DNA of 53,257 nt from positions 1 to 53,257 of the forward strand of contig JAMYWO010000138.1 in assembly GCA_024220525.1 (NCBI GenBank), in the 5' to 3' direction. The stretch is from Cochliopodium minus (Eukaryota; Discosea; Himatismenida; Cochliopodiidae). The notes beneath the pieces were generated by a model. That model did not search any database. It saw nothing but the letters and a program-made list of their open reading frames with translations, and had not been told where the DNA came from. The stretch's first letter is position 1, and the number at the start of each line of letters is the position of its first letter. The translations under genes were made by a program, and so were the position numbers. Shown one piece after another: positions 1-11,331 of the stretch.

Positions 1-212
1 TTTATATAAACCTTTTTTTTATTTTATTTAATTTTTAAATCAATTAAATAATTTGATTATACATCTCGAATTGCTTGAATTCACCAGATGATGTTGATGT
101 ATCAATAATCTCAAGAAGATAATTATTATCAAAAATCTTAAGGGAAAATGGAAAATTAAAAAAGATGAATTTGAATATCCTTCAAACTATAAGATTAAAA
201 CGCGAGTTTTTA
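1..212 (-). pseudogene. Duplicated fragment of the Ras-like gene at 21328-22063
   Basis: The first ~212 bases repeat 21706-21920 almost base for base: the start of exon 3, the intervening intron, exon 2 and most of the next intron. The differences are mainly single-base changes in short runs. The exon 2 equivalent (63-136) is 74 nt instead of 75 because one G is missing near 75, so this copy is frameshifted. Similarity stops about where exon 1 should begin, so no P-loop exon is present. It is either a partial duplication or a collapsed, poorly polished contig end. Confidence 0.75.
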
Positions 213-558
213 CATTATATCAGGACTTTTTTCGTTGAATTTGATATTAAAATATTTTTAAAACCAATAGGATGTGAACTAAATATCTACCATATAATAC
301 CTCATGAGTACTGTTTAATTTTTTTTCAGAATTTTGCAAAAAATTTTTTTATTTTTAATTTGATAATAACGTTAAAAAGTTGGAAGATCTCCTGCTAAAC
401 CAAAAATGGTCTTTATTTTGAGGTGGGACCAAATGCAACTGTATTAATAGGATACAATAATATGTGGATTGTTAAATTTTAAAATTTTTTACATACTATT
501 AAAGATCAAAATTTTAAAATAAAATTTAATTATTTTTAATAAATTTCGAATTATTGCA

Positions 559-753
559 ACAAGAGAGATAGATTCGATCACTGTTGAGCACAACAAGGCC
601 ATTTAAACATAAAACACTTTTAAATTAAAATAATGAATTAATGAAAAAAATTATTACAAACTTCTCTTGTTGTATTTTTTGCAGGAGGTGGGCAAACAAC
701 ACACTATTTGAAGCGACAACCCAATGTTCATTTTCTTGATAGTTGTTTCTTTT
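559..753 (+). pseudogene. Possible N-terminal remnant of the UvrD-like helicase
   Basis: Two short open stretches look like the start of a superfamily 1 helicase. 559-606 reads REIDSITVEHNKAI then stop. 669-753 contains AGGGQTTHYLKRQPN, which resembles a Walker A loop in which the lysine codon has been lost through small indels. They lie upstream of the clear helicase exons (1717 onward) on the same strand. The usual DE of motif II is not found between them. Assignment rests on weak motif resemblance plus position. Confidence 0.3.
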
Positions 754-978
754 AAAATTTTTTTATAGTGCTTTTGATTCATTGTCTAGTGGGAGAAACT
801 GTTTCCATTTATAGTTTTGTCAGGATGTGATGAATAGATTTGTTTCCCACTTCTCGGTCTGTTAATATCTTTGGAGATAAACACATTTCTCATTGCACTC
901 TATCCAATTAACAGCCAAAGTATCTACTTGTTTGTTTGTGTTGATTTTTGTTTTGTTTGAAAATTGGCTCAGAATATT

Positions 979-1465
979 TCAGTAGAATTTTGAATGGTGC
1001 TCTTTGTTCTTTCTAACAATTTCAGTGTAAGGAGCCATGACCTGTGATTCCGTGAGTGTGAAGTGTGATGTATTCTTTACATTAACTTCAATAAAACTCT
1101 TTCGACAAAGCATAGATCCATATTGTATTCTCCATCCCGGAATAGAGAGTTTCGAAGTTTGCTGTACATAAGAATTGGATGATGGTTACCTCGAGTAAAG
1201 ACGTACAATGGTTCAGATTATCTCCTTTGACTTTGAGGTGGAACAATAGTTGTACTTTGTAACCTGCCAAAATATTTCTCGCCTTTCCCGCTCATTTGAT
1301 TCGGAGATTTCTTGCTCTTTCCTCCACTATTTTTTTGAAATTTTCGATGTCAATGTCCTTCATCTTCGAAACCACCCATTATCACCATCAATTTCCTTTC
1401 ACGTAATGTAATGAATCTTACGGGATTAGATCCGGAATAACTCAAAGTATCTCTAATTGCATTAT
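979..1465 (-). pseudogene. Unidentified broken coding remnant
   Basis: On the minus strand, successive coding-like stretches lie in shifting frames: near 1465-1360 (contains NAIRDTLSYSGSNPVRFITL), then DIDIENFKKIVEERARNLRI, then EPLYVFTRGNHHPILMYSKL around 1195-1135, then LTESQVMAPYTEIVRKNKEH ending at a TGA at 979. Base composition is clearly less AT-rich than the neighbouring introns. Frame changes every 60-120 nt are what an indel-ridden gene, or uncorrected long-read sequence, would look like. I do not recognise the protein. It appears to continue 5' beyond the ambiguous base at 1466. Confidence 0.4.
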
Positions 1466-1466
1466 N
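1466..1466. other. Ambiguous base (n), likely low-quality or joined sequence
   Basis: This is the only non-ACGT character noticed in the window. It sits in a T-rich run at the edge of the broken minus-strand remnant, and the sequence before it carries many apparent run-length indels, so 1-1466 should be treated as lower-confidence consensus. Confidence 0.9.
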
Positions 1467-1716
1467 TTTATTTTTTGTTTTAATTTCGATGCGATTCTTG
1501 GTTTTTTCTGTTTGCTCGATAAAGTTTTATAAAAAAAATTTCATATATGTTATGGATATAAAAATTGATCCGAATATCAATGACAATATAAATATAATAA
1601 AGAAATACTATACCCTCAGATTTAAATTCATGCATTTGTATGAAAATTCAGAGGAATTTGTTTCAATGTTTTATTTCAATTTAAATAACCTGAATATATA
1701 AATTATTAATCAATAG

Positions 1717-4700
1717 TACAAGACATGAGGCCGACTTACCAAAAGTTTATTTGCCATTTTCTAAAATTTTGCTTGGTGAAACCAGTGATGTTGATTTTGG
1801 GAGATCCATTCCAACAAATTTTTGAACACCTGGGATCCAACAACGAAAGTTTGCTGAACCCTGAAAAGCATTTTGGACAATATCTTCATGATCCCTCTTT
1901 TGTGCGGAAACAGTTAAGTGTGAGTTGGAGAATCTCCGTTGAAATGGCAGATTTCATTAATGAAAATTTGAATCCTAACAATTTAGGTAAACCTAAAATT
2001 TTCAAATATTCCAAAAAAAAAATTAGATAAATTTAAAAAAAATTTTCCCAAGTATTAAAAAAAAAATTCTGTAAAAAATTTCTTTCTAGAGTTTTTTTGA
2101 ATTTGGATTAATGACTAAAAATTATTTTTAAAATTACAAACTGGTCAAAAATTTTTTGAATAGAAAAATGATAATTTGTAAAAAATCAAATATTGTAAAT
2201 AGAAAAATGAAGAGAAAAATTTAAAAAAAAACTTATCAAAGAACAAATTTTTTTAAATTTTTTTTTTTTAAAAATAGCAACTAGTTATCCTGTATGGTGG
2301 GAGAAAAATGGAAATTTGATTAAAGAGCTATGGGGAGAGGGAATAAAAGCAAGTCCTTTCAAACAAAAGGAGCCAGGTTCCGTTGTGTACATTTTCGCGG
2401 AGGATTACGTTGACAGACGACTTGAGTATGAGCTGGAGACTATGTTTCTTGGGTTCGGAAATTCTGGAGTTGCTCTTATTTCTCGTATCATGACTTCTAC
2501 CTCTCCTGCCAACGTTTTGATCAACGCTTTGGGTAAAAAATGTCAAATAAAATAAAAATAAATAAAAAAATAAAATAAAATAAAAAAAAGATAAAAATAA
2601 AATAAAAAATAAAAAATAAAAAATAAAAAAAAATGTTTAAAAAATAAAAAATAAATTATGAAAATAAAAATAAAAATAAAAATTTTAATAAATTACGAAA
2701 ATCAAAATAAAAATAAAAATAAGATAATAATAAATTAAAAAATAAAAAAAAAAAAAAAGAAAGAAATAATAAATATTTTTTTAAAAAATGAAAAAAATTT
2801 TGTTTCTAAAAGGAAAACAAAAAAACCAGAATTGGAAGGTTCTTGGGGATGATAAAGTGTTCGAGGAAAGTGAGAATACAACAACCAATAAAAGAGTTGC
2901 GAGTACCATACACAAGTTCAAAGGTAATTTTAAATAAAAAATAAATTAAATAATAAATAATAGAAAATAATAAATATAGTAAAAAATAGTAAAAAATAGT
3001 AAAAATTAAAATAAACAAAAATAAACAAATTTAAAATTAAATTAAAAATGATGAAAATGATAGAAATTAAAAAAATTAAAATGATTTAATAAATAAAAAA
3101 ATCAAAATTAAAACAAAAATAATAATGATGAATTAAATAAAAAAATCAAAAAAAAAAATAACATATGAAAATAATAAAAAAAAAAATTCAAAAAATAAAT
3201 AAAGAAAAGAAATTTAAAACTAAATTAAAAATATTAAATAAATAATAAATAAATAAAATAAATAAACTGATAATTGTGAAAAAAGGTCTAGAAAGAGACG
3301 GAATAGTGTTTTGTGGGTTGGACAGCTTTTTGGAAACGATGGTAATCAATGAATCGATAGCCAACCCTCTCTCCCACTTCAACATAGCCTATGTAGCTTG
3401 TACGAGGGCCAAAAAAAGGCTGGTGATGGTAAGGTACAACAAGTTGGAGTATGCCACTCTTAGAAAGTCTCCTCTCGATCATCCTCTTCCTGAAAAAAAA
3501 ATTCTCAATGTCAAACAAATCATTGAACATGTCCCTTATCATGAAGTTTTGAGGTTTGGAAATTTTTTTATTTTTTTAATTTTTTTAATTTTCAAAATAA
3601 AAGTAAAATTTCAAAATAAAATTTTTAAATTATTTTTCAAAATATTTATCAAATAGATTCTAAAAAATAAAATAATGTATAAAATCTAAAAATTCAAAAA
3701 AAATTAAAATTAGAATTTTGTTTACATAAAAATGTTCCAATAAATATTAATTAACATCAGAAAAAATTATCAACAAAAATAATTCTTCAATCAAAATTCA
3801 TTTTTTTAATAAAATTAAAAAGTGATCCCGAAAAAATGTTTATAGTGATACAGAAGTATGTTATTCCAAACTCCATAAAGTCATCTTCGAACAAAGCCTC
3901 AGAGAAGTGAGGAAGAAAACTGCTGGTAAAAAAACAAAAAAAATAAAATAAAATAAAAATAAAATAAATAATAAATGAAAAAAAAATAAAATGAAAAAAA
4001 AATAATAAATAAAAAAAAAAATAATTTTGTATTTTTTTTTTTGAATAGAGGACATAGGAATTTTTTTCCTTGCAATAATTTCAAAAATGTCAGTATTGAT
4101 GAACAACAAACTCCCTTTTGGACCATCTAAAGTCAAAAATTCCTAAGGATTTGGATTCATAAAATTTTTCTGAAAAATTTATCTGAGAAAGAATTGTCCG
4201 AAAAAAGGTAAAAAAACAAAACAAAACAAATATGAAACAAATAAAAATGAAAAAAATTTTTTAAAATAAAATAAAAATTAAGATAATAATATTAAAATTA
4301 AATAAAAAAATAAAAAAATTTAAAATAAATCAATAAAAAAATAAAAAAACCAATAAATTAATAAATTAATAAAAAAATAACTAAATTTAAAAAAATTTTA
4401 AAAATGGATAAAATGAAATAATAAAAAAAAGTGAAAATTAAAAAATAAATAAATAATAAATAAATAATAAATAAAAATAAAATAGTAAAATAATAAAATA
4501 ATAAAAAATAATATAAAAAATAATATATAAATATAAAAATATTTTAAAAAAATGGATAAATATAAAAATTAAAAAAAAAAAATTTTTTTAAAAGACAAAA
4601 ATTTAAATTGGATTACTTATTTGAAATACTCTATTTGCTATCAGACAATAACCACGACTAGGAACCATTATTGGAGGCAAATAGATTTGGGAGGAGTAAA

Positions 4701-6139
4701 CCCGATCGTTTTTGATTTTTTAGAGAAAAGTGTGAACAAAGCAATCGACCTCCTTTTCATCATTGCAATGCAAAATAATATCATAACTTGTAGAAAAGAG
4801 GTGACTTTAATTTAATTCTGTTTTTTGTTCATTTTGTCAAAATAATTTTTATTTTTATTTTTATTATTTTCAGTTTATTAATGCTTTTTTGAAAAATTTT
4901 TTTTTCATTAAATTTTTTTAAATAATTTAAATGTTATTATTTCAACTGAATTATTTTTTCAAAGTTATTTTTATTTTTAAATTTTTATAATGTAAATTTT
5001 TTTTAAAATTTTATTTTCTGGATTTATTTCTATTTAAAAAGTATTTTATATTAAATTTATTACAATTTTTTTTAATTATTTTTTTTAATTTTTAATAAAA
5101 GGAAATTTCAATTTTGGAAAAGTCCTCTCTTTTGCAACCAATTTGCGAATTTGACAAAAAAACAGGGTATTTGTTCCAGAAAAACTGGTTTATAGAAAAT
5201 TACAGTCCCATCATAGTGGGGAGTATAGACATTTTCATGGCGGAGACTTTTATCATTTGCCTCAAAATTGGAAACAGTTTTGATTACACTTATTATCAAG
5301 AATTGCACCTTTTCAAGAGTATCATTGAGTCACAGAGCCCAAATAGAAGTTTTAAAGCAATTATTTTGTTGGCTAATTTAGGGGAGTCTCATGAAATATC
5401 AAGTAAAAAAAAAAATTATTAGTTTTGTTTATTTTTTTATTTTTTTTCATTTTTTATTTTTTTATCCATTTTAATTTTGTAATTTATTTTTTTTATTTTG
5501 TAATTTATTTTTTATTTTTTATTTTTTATTTTTTTTATTTTTTATTTTTTATATTTTTTTTTATTTCAATAAAAAGTCACCATGCCAAGGTTGTGTAAAA
5601 ATGAGGTCAATGTTAATAATGAATTTGTACATAGAATGGTTCAAAACAAGTTTTTGAAACCTGAAGACGAAAACAACATTTTTCTGAACAAAGATTACTC
5701 CTTTTACGATGATCCTATTCCTATACCTTCTCCTGGATCTGATTCAAGTCTATTGTCTTCAATGAGTCCCATCATTCCTTTAGATAGATTTTCTTTGAAA
5801 AAGCGAAAGTCTCTTCCATCTTTTGAGATAACTCCAAACATAAAACCTGTTTTCAACATTTCTAAAAAAGAAAACAACAATGTCAAAAAGGAAATGAATG
5901 TTAAATCTTCGAGTTATCCTACCAAAAAGATAAAGACTGAACCATCACGAGTCATACTCCCTTTTGTTAAAAAGCAAATTTCTCAAACGGATAATATCAA
6001 AAAAATACAAAAAATTGATCTTGTTCAAGAGGATGAAAAGATTGATTTAACAATAGAGGATGAAAGAATTGATCTCACCAAAGATATTGAAATTGAAGAA
6101 GATTACAAAGAAGATGAATCAAAGTGTTGTATATTTTGA
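1717..6139 (+). pseudogene. UvrD/Rep-type SF1 helicase with C-terminal PD-(D/E)XK-like domain, disrupted
   Basis: Exons that join in phase: 1717-1986, 2278-2532, 2813-2923, 3286-3553, 3846-3925, ~4051-4207, 4595-4800, 5102-5402, 5577-6139. Helicase motifs seen in order: VQDMRP (end of motif II, DExQD), LILGDPFQQIF (III), LSVSWRIS (IV), TIHKFKGLERDGIVF (V, split by an intron) and YVACTRAKKRL (VI). Exon 5102-5402 has a GSID...CLKIG arrangement typical of PD-(D/E)XK nucleases, but the usual Glu before xK is Cys. The last exon encodes a charged tail with IDLT repeats and a terminal CCIF (CaaX-like). Lesions: the reading of exon ~4051 compatible with its neighbours meets TAA near 4129, and exon 4595 enters in one frame and leaves in another. 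The N-terminus is not intact (see 559-753). A helicase-nuclease would act on DNA; this copy looks decayed, unless sequence errors explain it. Confidence 0.7.
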
Positions 6140-6229
6140 TCAAAAATGTTTTTAAAGATGTAAAAATAAAAAAAGAAAAGAGAAAATGTTTTTTTTTCCA
6201 AATTTATTTTAATTGTTTTAAATTTTGTT

Positions 6230-7579
<1,350 letters not shown>

Positions 7580-8156
7580 TTATTTTCCAATTTTGTTTTT
7601 CAACCATTCATAAGAAAAATCTTTTCTATCTCTCAAATCAAAAGATTTGATGATCTCCAATTTATTGGAAAGACGAGTTTTGGTGGAAGCATACATCATA
7701 TTTAATTTTGGGTTGATACCAGAAGGGCAGAAAAATACAAAGACCAAAGGATAAGATACTCTGTCGTGATCGTGTTGCATTTTGAAACTGAATGCCAAAT
7801 ACAAAGGAGCAGCTTCAGGAAGAACTTCATCTCTTACTTCATCAAAATCGATATCTTCTTGAATTTCATCTACTTCAACAGTCAATTGTTTTGCATTAAT
7901 TTTGAAGGTCATCATATTACTTGTTTTAGATTTGCTCAATTTAAATTTTTGAAATTCTTCCAAAATATTTTCGGGTATTTCGCATGTTTCTCCACTCTAT
8001 TTCAACAATTTTGATGAAATCAAAAATATATTTATATTTATAACGTATTTTATTGATATTGAAAGGATATAAAAATAAAATAATTTTGTTGAGGATATTT
8101 TCAAATCACTTCAAATTTAGAAGATGATAGAATAATTATTCATTTTTTTTTACCAT
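7580..8156 (-). CDS. Glia maturation factor (ADF-homology protein)
   Basis: An ADF/cofilin-fold protein of the GMF family, which binds Arp2/3 and promotes debranching of actin networks. The main exon is 7580-7996. It aligns along its length with GMF: CEIPENILEEF helix at the N-terminus, then MQHDHDRVSYPLVFVFFCP, the MMYAST segment and a C-terminal EWLKNKIG. The only in-phase start found is the ATG at 8156-8154, followed at once by a GT donor; a 157-nt intron (7997-8153) ends in AG before SGETCEIP. This gives a protein of about 139 residues, the usual GMF length. Upstream in-frame codons of the main exon provide no other ATG. The family call is firm; the start-codon-only exon is inferred. Confidence 0.9.
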
Positions 8157-8472
8157 TTTACTTTGAAAATTTGATCTTTAATTTTTTTATAAATTTTTTA
8201 ATTTATTGATATTTCGAACTCTTTGTGATATGGAATAGAGATCAACTTATATCAAATAAACAAAAATCAATCCAAGATTTGGTAAAATATTCAATGGTTT
8301 AATTAATTTCAAATTTTCTCCAACATTTTTTATTTCAATCATGAAAAGATCAAATCAAAAAATGGTTGAGAATCATAAAGAAGTTTTTTTGAATCAATTG
8401 TCGTTAACAAAATTAGTAAATATTCTATTAAATAAAATTAAAAAAAAAATAGAAGGGTAATAATTTTCAACT
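8157..8472. promoter_or_regulatory. Divergent intergenic region between GMF and SF3A1
   Basis: A 316-bp AT-rich gap between the GMF start (minus) and the SF3A1 start (plus). It must contain both promoters unless they lie inside genes. No distinct motif could be singled out. Confidence 0.5.
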
Positions 8473-10344
8473 ATGGATACCAAATTAAAAGAATTAATAG
8501 ATAAAACTGCAGAATGGATTGCAAAACAAGGGCCAGAATTTGAAAAAATCTTGTTGGAAAAGGAAAAATCAACACCCAAATTCTCATTTTTGTTAGATGA
8601 AGATGAAAATAATTTATATTACAAACAAAGAATAGAATATTTTAAAAATGTTGGAGATATAGAAGTAAAATGGCATGATAAATTGATAGAGACAGCAATT
8701 TTATCATCAACACCATATGAGGTGGAAATAATCAAATTGGCAGCTCAATTCATAGCATTGAATGGAGAATCATTCAATGTGAGCTTGCAAACAAAGTATA
8801 ATGATGGAAAATTTGCATTTTTGGAAGAGGAACATCATCTCAATCCATTTTTCCAATTTCTATTGAAATCCTACAAAGTGATACAAGAAAAGCTCAATAA
8901 TAATTTTCAAAAGGGTGTAGAGGAATTGGATATCGAAGAAGAAAGAGAGATAGAACTAGAGAAGATAACAGAAAAAGTGAGATGGAACAGAATAAAATTG
9001 GACGAGAAAAATGAGAAAAAGAATGAACCTACAACGATGGCATCAGTGATAGATTGGAGCAACTTCATAGTGGTGAACACCATCAATTTCAACGAGGATG
9101 AACAGGCATTGATGAGATTGCCACCACCCTCATCACTCAGCGAACTTAGATCCATTCCATTTTTGCCACCCAAACCAACCTCCAATATCTCCTCATTCAA
9201 TAACAATAACAATATGCCTCTCCCTACTCCTAATTTTGCACCACCTACCCAAAAGATCTCTCTCCCAGGATCGTTGCCCAATCAATTTGCTGATCCACAT
9301 CCTAATCCCCAAATCAATCATCCTAATTTCAATCAGAGGAAGGTGGATGATGGAATGATCGAGATCCTCGAGGATTATAAGCCTGGATCTATCATCACCA
9401 ACCAACGCGAAGATATCAACAAGAAGGTTTCTGCCATCACAACCCAAATCTGTCCTAGATGTAGCCAATCTATCCCTGTCCACGAGATGGAAGAGCACAT
9501 GAGAATTGAGTTGATGGATACTCGTTATCTTGAAAAAAAGAAACAACAAGATCAAGTGAAGCTCAACATCACAACGGATGAGGATATGTCCAAAAATTTG
9601 CTCAACTTTTTCAACAAAAGAACTCAACAAGAACAAAATTTAGTTTCATCTGTCGATGAGAATAAGAGAAAGAGAGAAGAGATTTCTTGGGATCCTAACC
9701 GCCAGTCCTCCGTCAATACTTCTAGTCAAAGTGAATCACTCAGCGGGCAGATCAAATCTCTTTACATGCGTGAGAAGAACACTCAGCAGCTTCAACAACA
9801 ACAGTTTCAAAAGACAAACTCCAACAGTCACATTACAAGCAACAACACCAACAATCAAAACAAAAACGATAATGTTGATGATGATGATGATTTTGAAAGA
9901 AACAATACTCCTAAACCTTTCGGTGTCAATGCTCCTTCTTTCCTGCCTAATATTTTGACTGCCGTTAATTTAGATCCTTCTAATTTTGTTCCTCAGCCAG
10001 AGTCCAAGAAAGTCAAGATCGATTCCAATTTCATCCCTGAGCAAGAGTTTCTTGATAAAAGCACCAACCACGAAATCAATCTTCTTGTTCAGGTTCCTAA
10101 GAGTGAGAAGAAGGGTAAAGGTAAGTTGGATGGGCAAATTTTGAATATCAAGATCAATCTCACTGAAAAGATTTCTTCTCTCAAGGAAAAGATCTCTCAA
10201 GAGACAGAGATTCCCGCCAACAAGCAAAAATTAAAGGTCGGACTCAACTTTTTGAACGATAATAATTCTTCCCTTGCTTTTTACAACTTGTCCGAAGGAA
10301 ATACATTGATTTTGTCTCTAAAAGAAAGAGGTGGAAGAAGATGA
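8473..10344 (+). CDS. SF3A1: Splicing factor 3A subunit 1 (SF3A1/Prp21-like)
   Basis: A single-exon 623-residue protein with the SF3A1 architecture: SURP/SWAP domain about residues 1-60 (KTAEWIAKQGPEFEKILLEK), second SURP about 75-140 (AAQFIALNGESF), a Prp21-type helical region around 155-215 ending in FNEDEQALMRLPPP, a CPRCSQ...HEMEEHMR zinc-knuckle-like motif followed by MDTRYLEKKK, and a C-terminal ubiquitin-like domain ending LSLKERGGRR, the hallmark of SF3A1. It belongs to the U2 snRNP and helps position it at the branch point in the nucleus. Asn/Gln/Ser-rich linkers (about 410-480) are typical of AT-rich protists. The absence of introns stands out beside neighbouring genes. Confidence 0.96.
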   Translation: MDTKLKELIDKTAEWIAKQGPEFEKILLEKEKSTPKFSFLLDEDENNLYYKQRIEYFKNVGDIEVKWHDKLIETAILSSTPYEVEIIKLAAQFIALNGESFNVSLQTKYNDGKFAFLEEEHHLNPFFQFLLKSYKVIQEKLNNNFQKGVEELDIEEEREIELEKITEKVRWNRIKLDEKNEKKNEPTTMASVIDWSNFIVVNTINFNEDEQALMRLPPPSSLSELRSIPFLPPKPTSNISSFNNNNNMPLPTPNFAPPTQKISLPGSLPNQFADPHPNPQINHPNFNQRKVDDGMIEILEDYKPGSIITNQREDINKKVSAITTQICPRCSQSIPVHEMEEHMRIELMDTRYLEKKKQQDQVKLNITTDEDMSKNLLNFFNKRTQQEQNLVSSVDENKRKREEISWDPNRQSSVNTSSQSESLSGQIKSLYMREKNTQQLQQQQFQKTNSNSHITSNNTNNQNKNDNVDDDDDFERNNTPKPFGVNAPSFLPNILTAVNLDPSNFVPQPESKKVKIDSNFIPEQEFLDKSTNHEINLLVQVPKSEKKGKGKLDGQILNIKINLTEKISSLKEKISQETEIPANKQKLKVGLNFLNDNNSSLAFYNLSEGNTLILSLKERGGRR

Positions 10345-10611
10345 AATTTGAAATTTATAGTTTTATCATCCTTCATTAATTAAATTTTGTTATATTTATG
10401 GAAATTTGGGGATAAATTTTCATTCTGTTTCTTTTAAATTTTCATATTTCACCTTATGAATGGTGGTTTTTATTTGAATAAAAAATAGCTTGAATAAAAT
10501 TCTCTTTAATAAAATTTTATGTGAAAATAATGAAAAATAAAAAAAAAATTGAAGATCATTCACAAAATGAAAATAAAAAAAAACAAACAAGAAAAATAAA
10601 AGGAGAATAAA

Positions 10612-11232
10612 ATGAGCAATTTGATTTACAAAATAGTTTTAATAGGTGATAGTGGTGTTGGGAAGACAAGTATTTTATCTCAATATACAAGAGATGAATT
10701 CAATTTCGATACTAAATCAACTATTGGAGTAGAATTTTCAACAAAGACAATGATGATTGGGGAAAAAGAAATTAAATCACAAATTTGGGATACTGCAGGA
10801 CAAGAAAGATACAGAGCAATCACAAGAGCTTATTACAGGGGAGCAAAAGGAGTGTTGGTTGTTTATGATGTCACAAACAAAAAATCTTTCTTCAACATTG
10901 AAAAGTGGATGAAAGAAGTGAGAGAATGTTGCCACAATGACGACATTGTAATTATGTTAGTTGGTAATAAAAGTGACATGAAAAGTTTGAGATGTATCTC
11001 AACTGAAGAAGGAAAGCAATATGCAGAAAAACATGGAATGTTTTTCACTGAGACTTCTGCTCTTAACCAAATGAATATTGAAGTTGCTTTTCAAACATTG
11101 GTAGCAGAGATCTACAAGCAACATCAACATCAGGAATTGTTAGATGAAGATAAATATGATGATTTGATTGTTGGTGAAAACATTCCTTTTCAACAACCCA
11201 ATGAAATCAACAAGAAATCTTGTTGTAATTAA
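10612..11232 (+). CDS. Rab11-like small GTPase
   Basis: A 206-residue Rab. P-loop GDSGVGKT (12-19), switch I Thr37 in KSTIGVEF, switch II WDTAGQERYRAIT (59-71), NKSD (about 119-122) and ETSAL are all intact. The ERYRAIT switch II segment and a C-terminal CC near the end (KKSCCN) fit the Rab11 group, which recruits effectors to recycling endosomes and post-Golgi vesicles; the cysteines are prenylation sites. One exon, with an A-rich leader before the ATG. It is a regular active Rab by sequence, unlike the divergent GTPases further along. Confidence 0.94.
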   Translation: MSNLIYKIVLIGDSGVGKTSILSQYTRDEFNFDTKSTIGVEFSTKTMMIGEKEIKSQIWDTAGQERYRAITRAYYRGAKGVLVVYDVTNKKSFFNIEKWMKEVRECCHNDDIVIMLVGNKSDMKSLRCISTEEGKQYAEKHGMFFTETSALNQMNIEVAFQTLVAEIYKQHQHQELLDEDKYDDLIVGENIPFQQPNEINKKSCCN

Positions 11233-11331
11233 TTTGATAACAACCCTTCTATCAAAGAATTTTTAAAAAAAATTGTGAATAAAGTATTTATAAAAAAAAA
11301 AAATCGAATTGGTTTTTTGAATTGATCAATA

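Noticed and set aside
165-398. 77-codon plus-strand open frame
   Set aside because: It overlaps the duplicated Ras-like intron and AT-rich flank and shows no domain.
1489-1701. 70-codon open frame before the helicase exons
   Set aside because: It does not supply the DE of motif II or join exon 1717 in phase; a similar short string in intron 1 of paralogue 1 (about 13332-13355) is probably chance in AT-rich DNA.
4129-4131. Reassigned TAA codon (for example TAA as Gln) to rescue the helicase exon
   Set aside because: TAA serves as the normal stop in polyubiquitin, the DEP-RGS gene and others here, so a lesion or error is more likely than an altered code.
3861-4136. Overlapping Phe-rich minus-strand frames
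   Set aside because: They span a helicase intron of A-rich simple sequence and have no protein-like composition.
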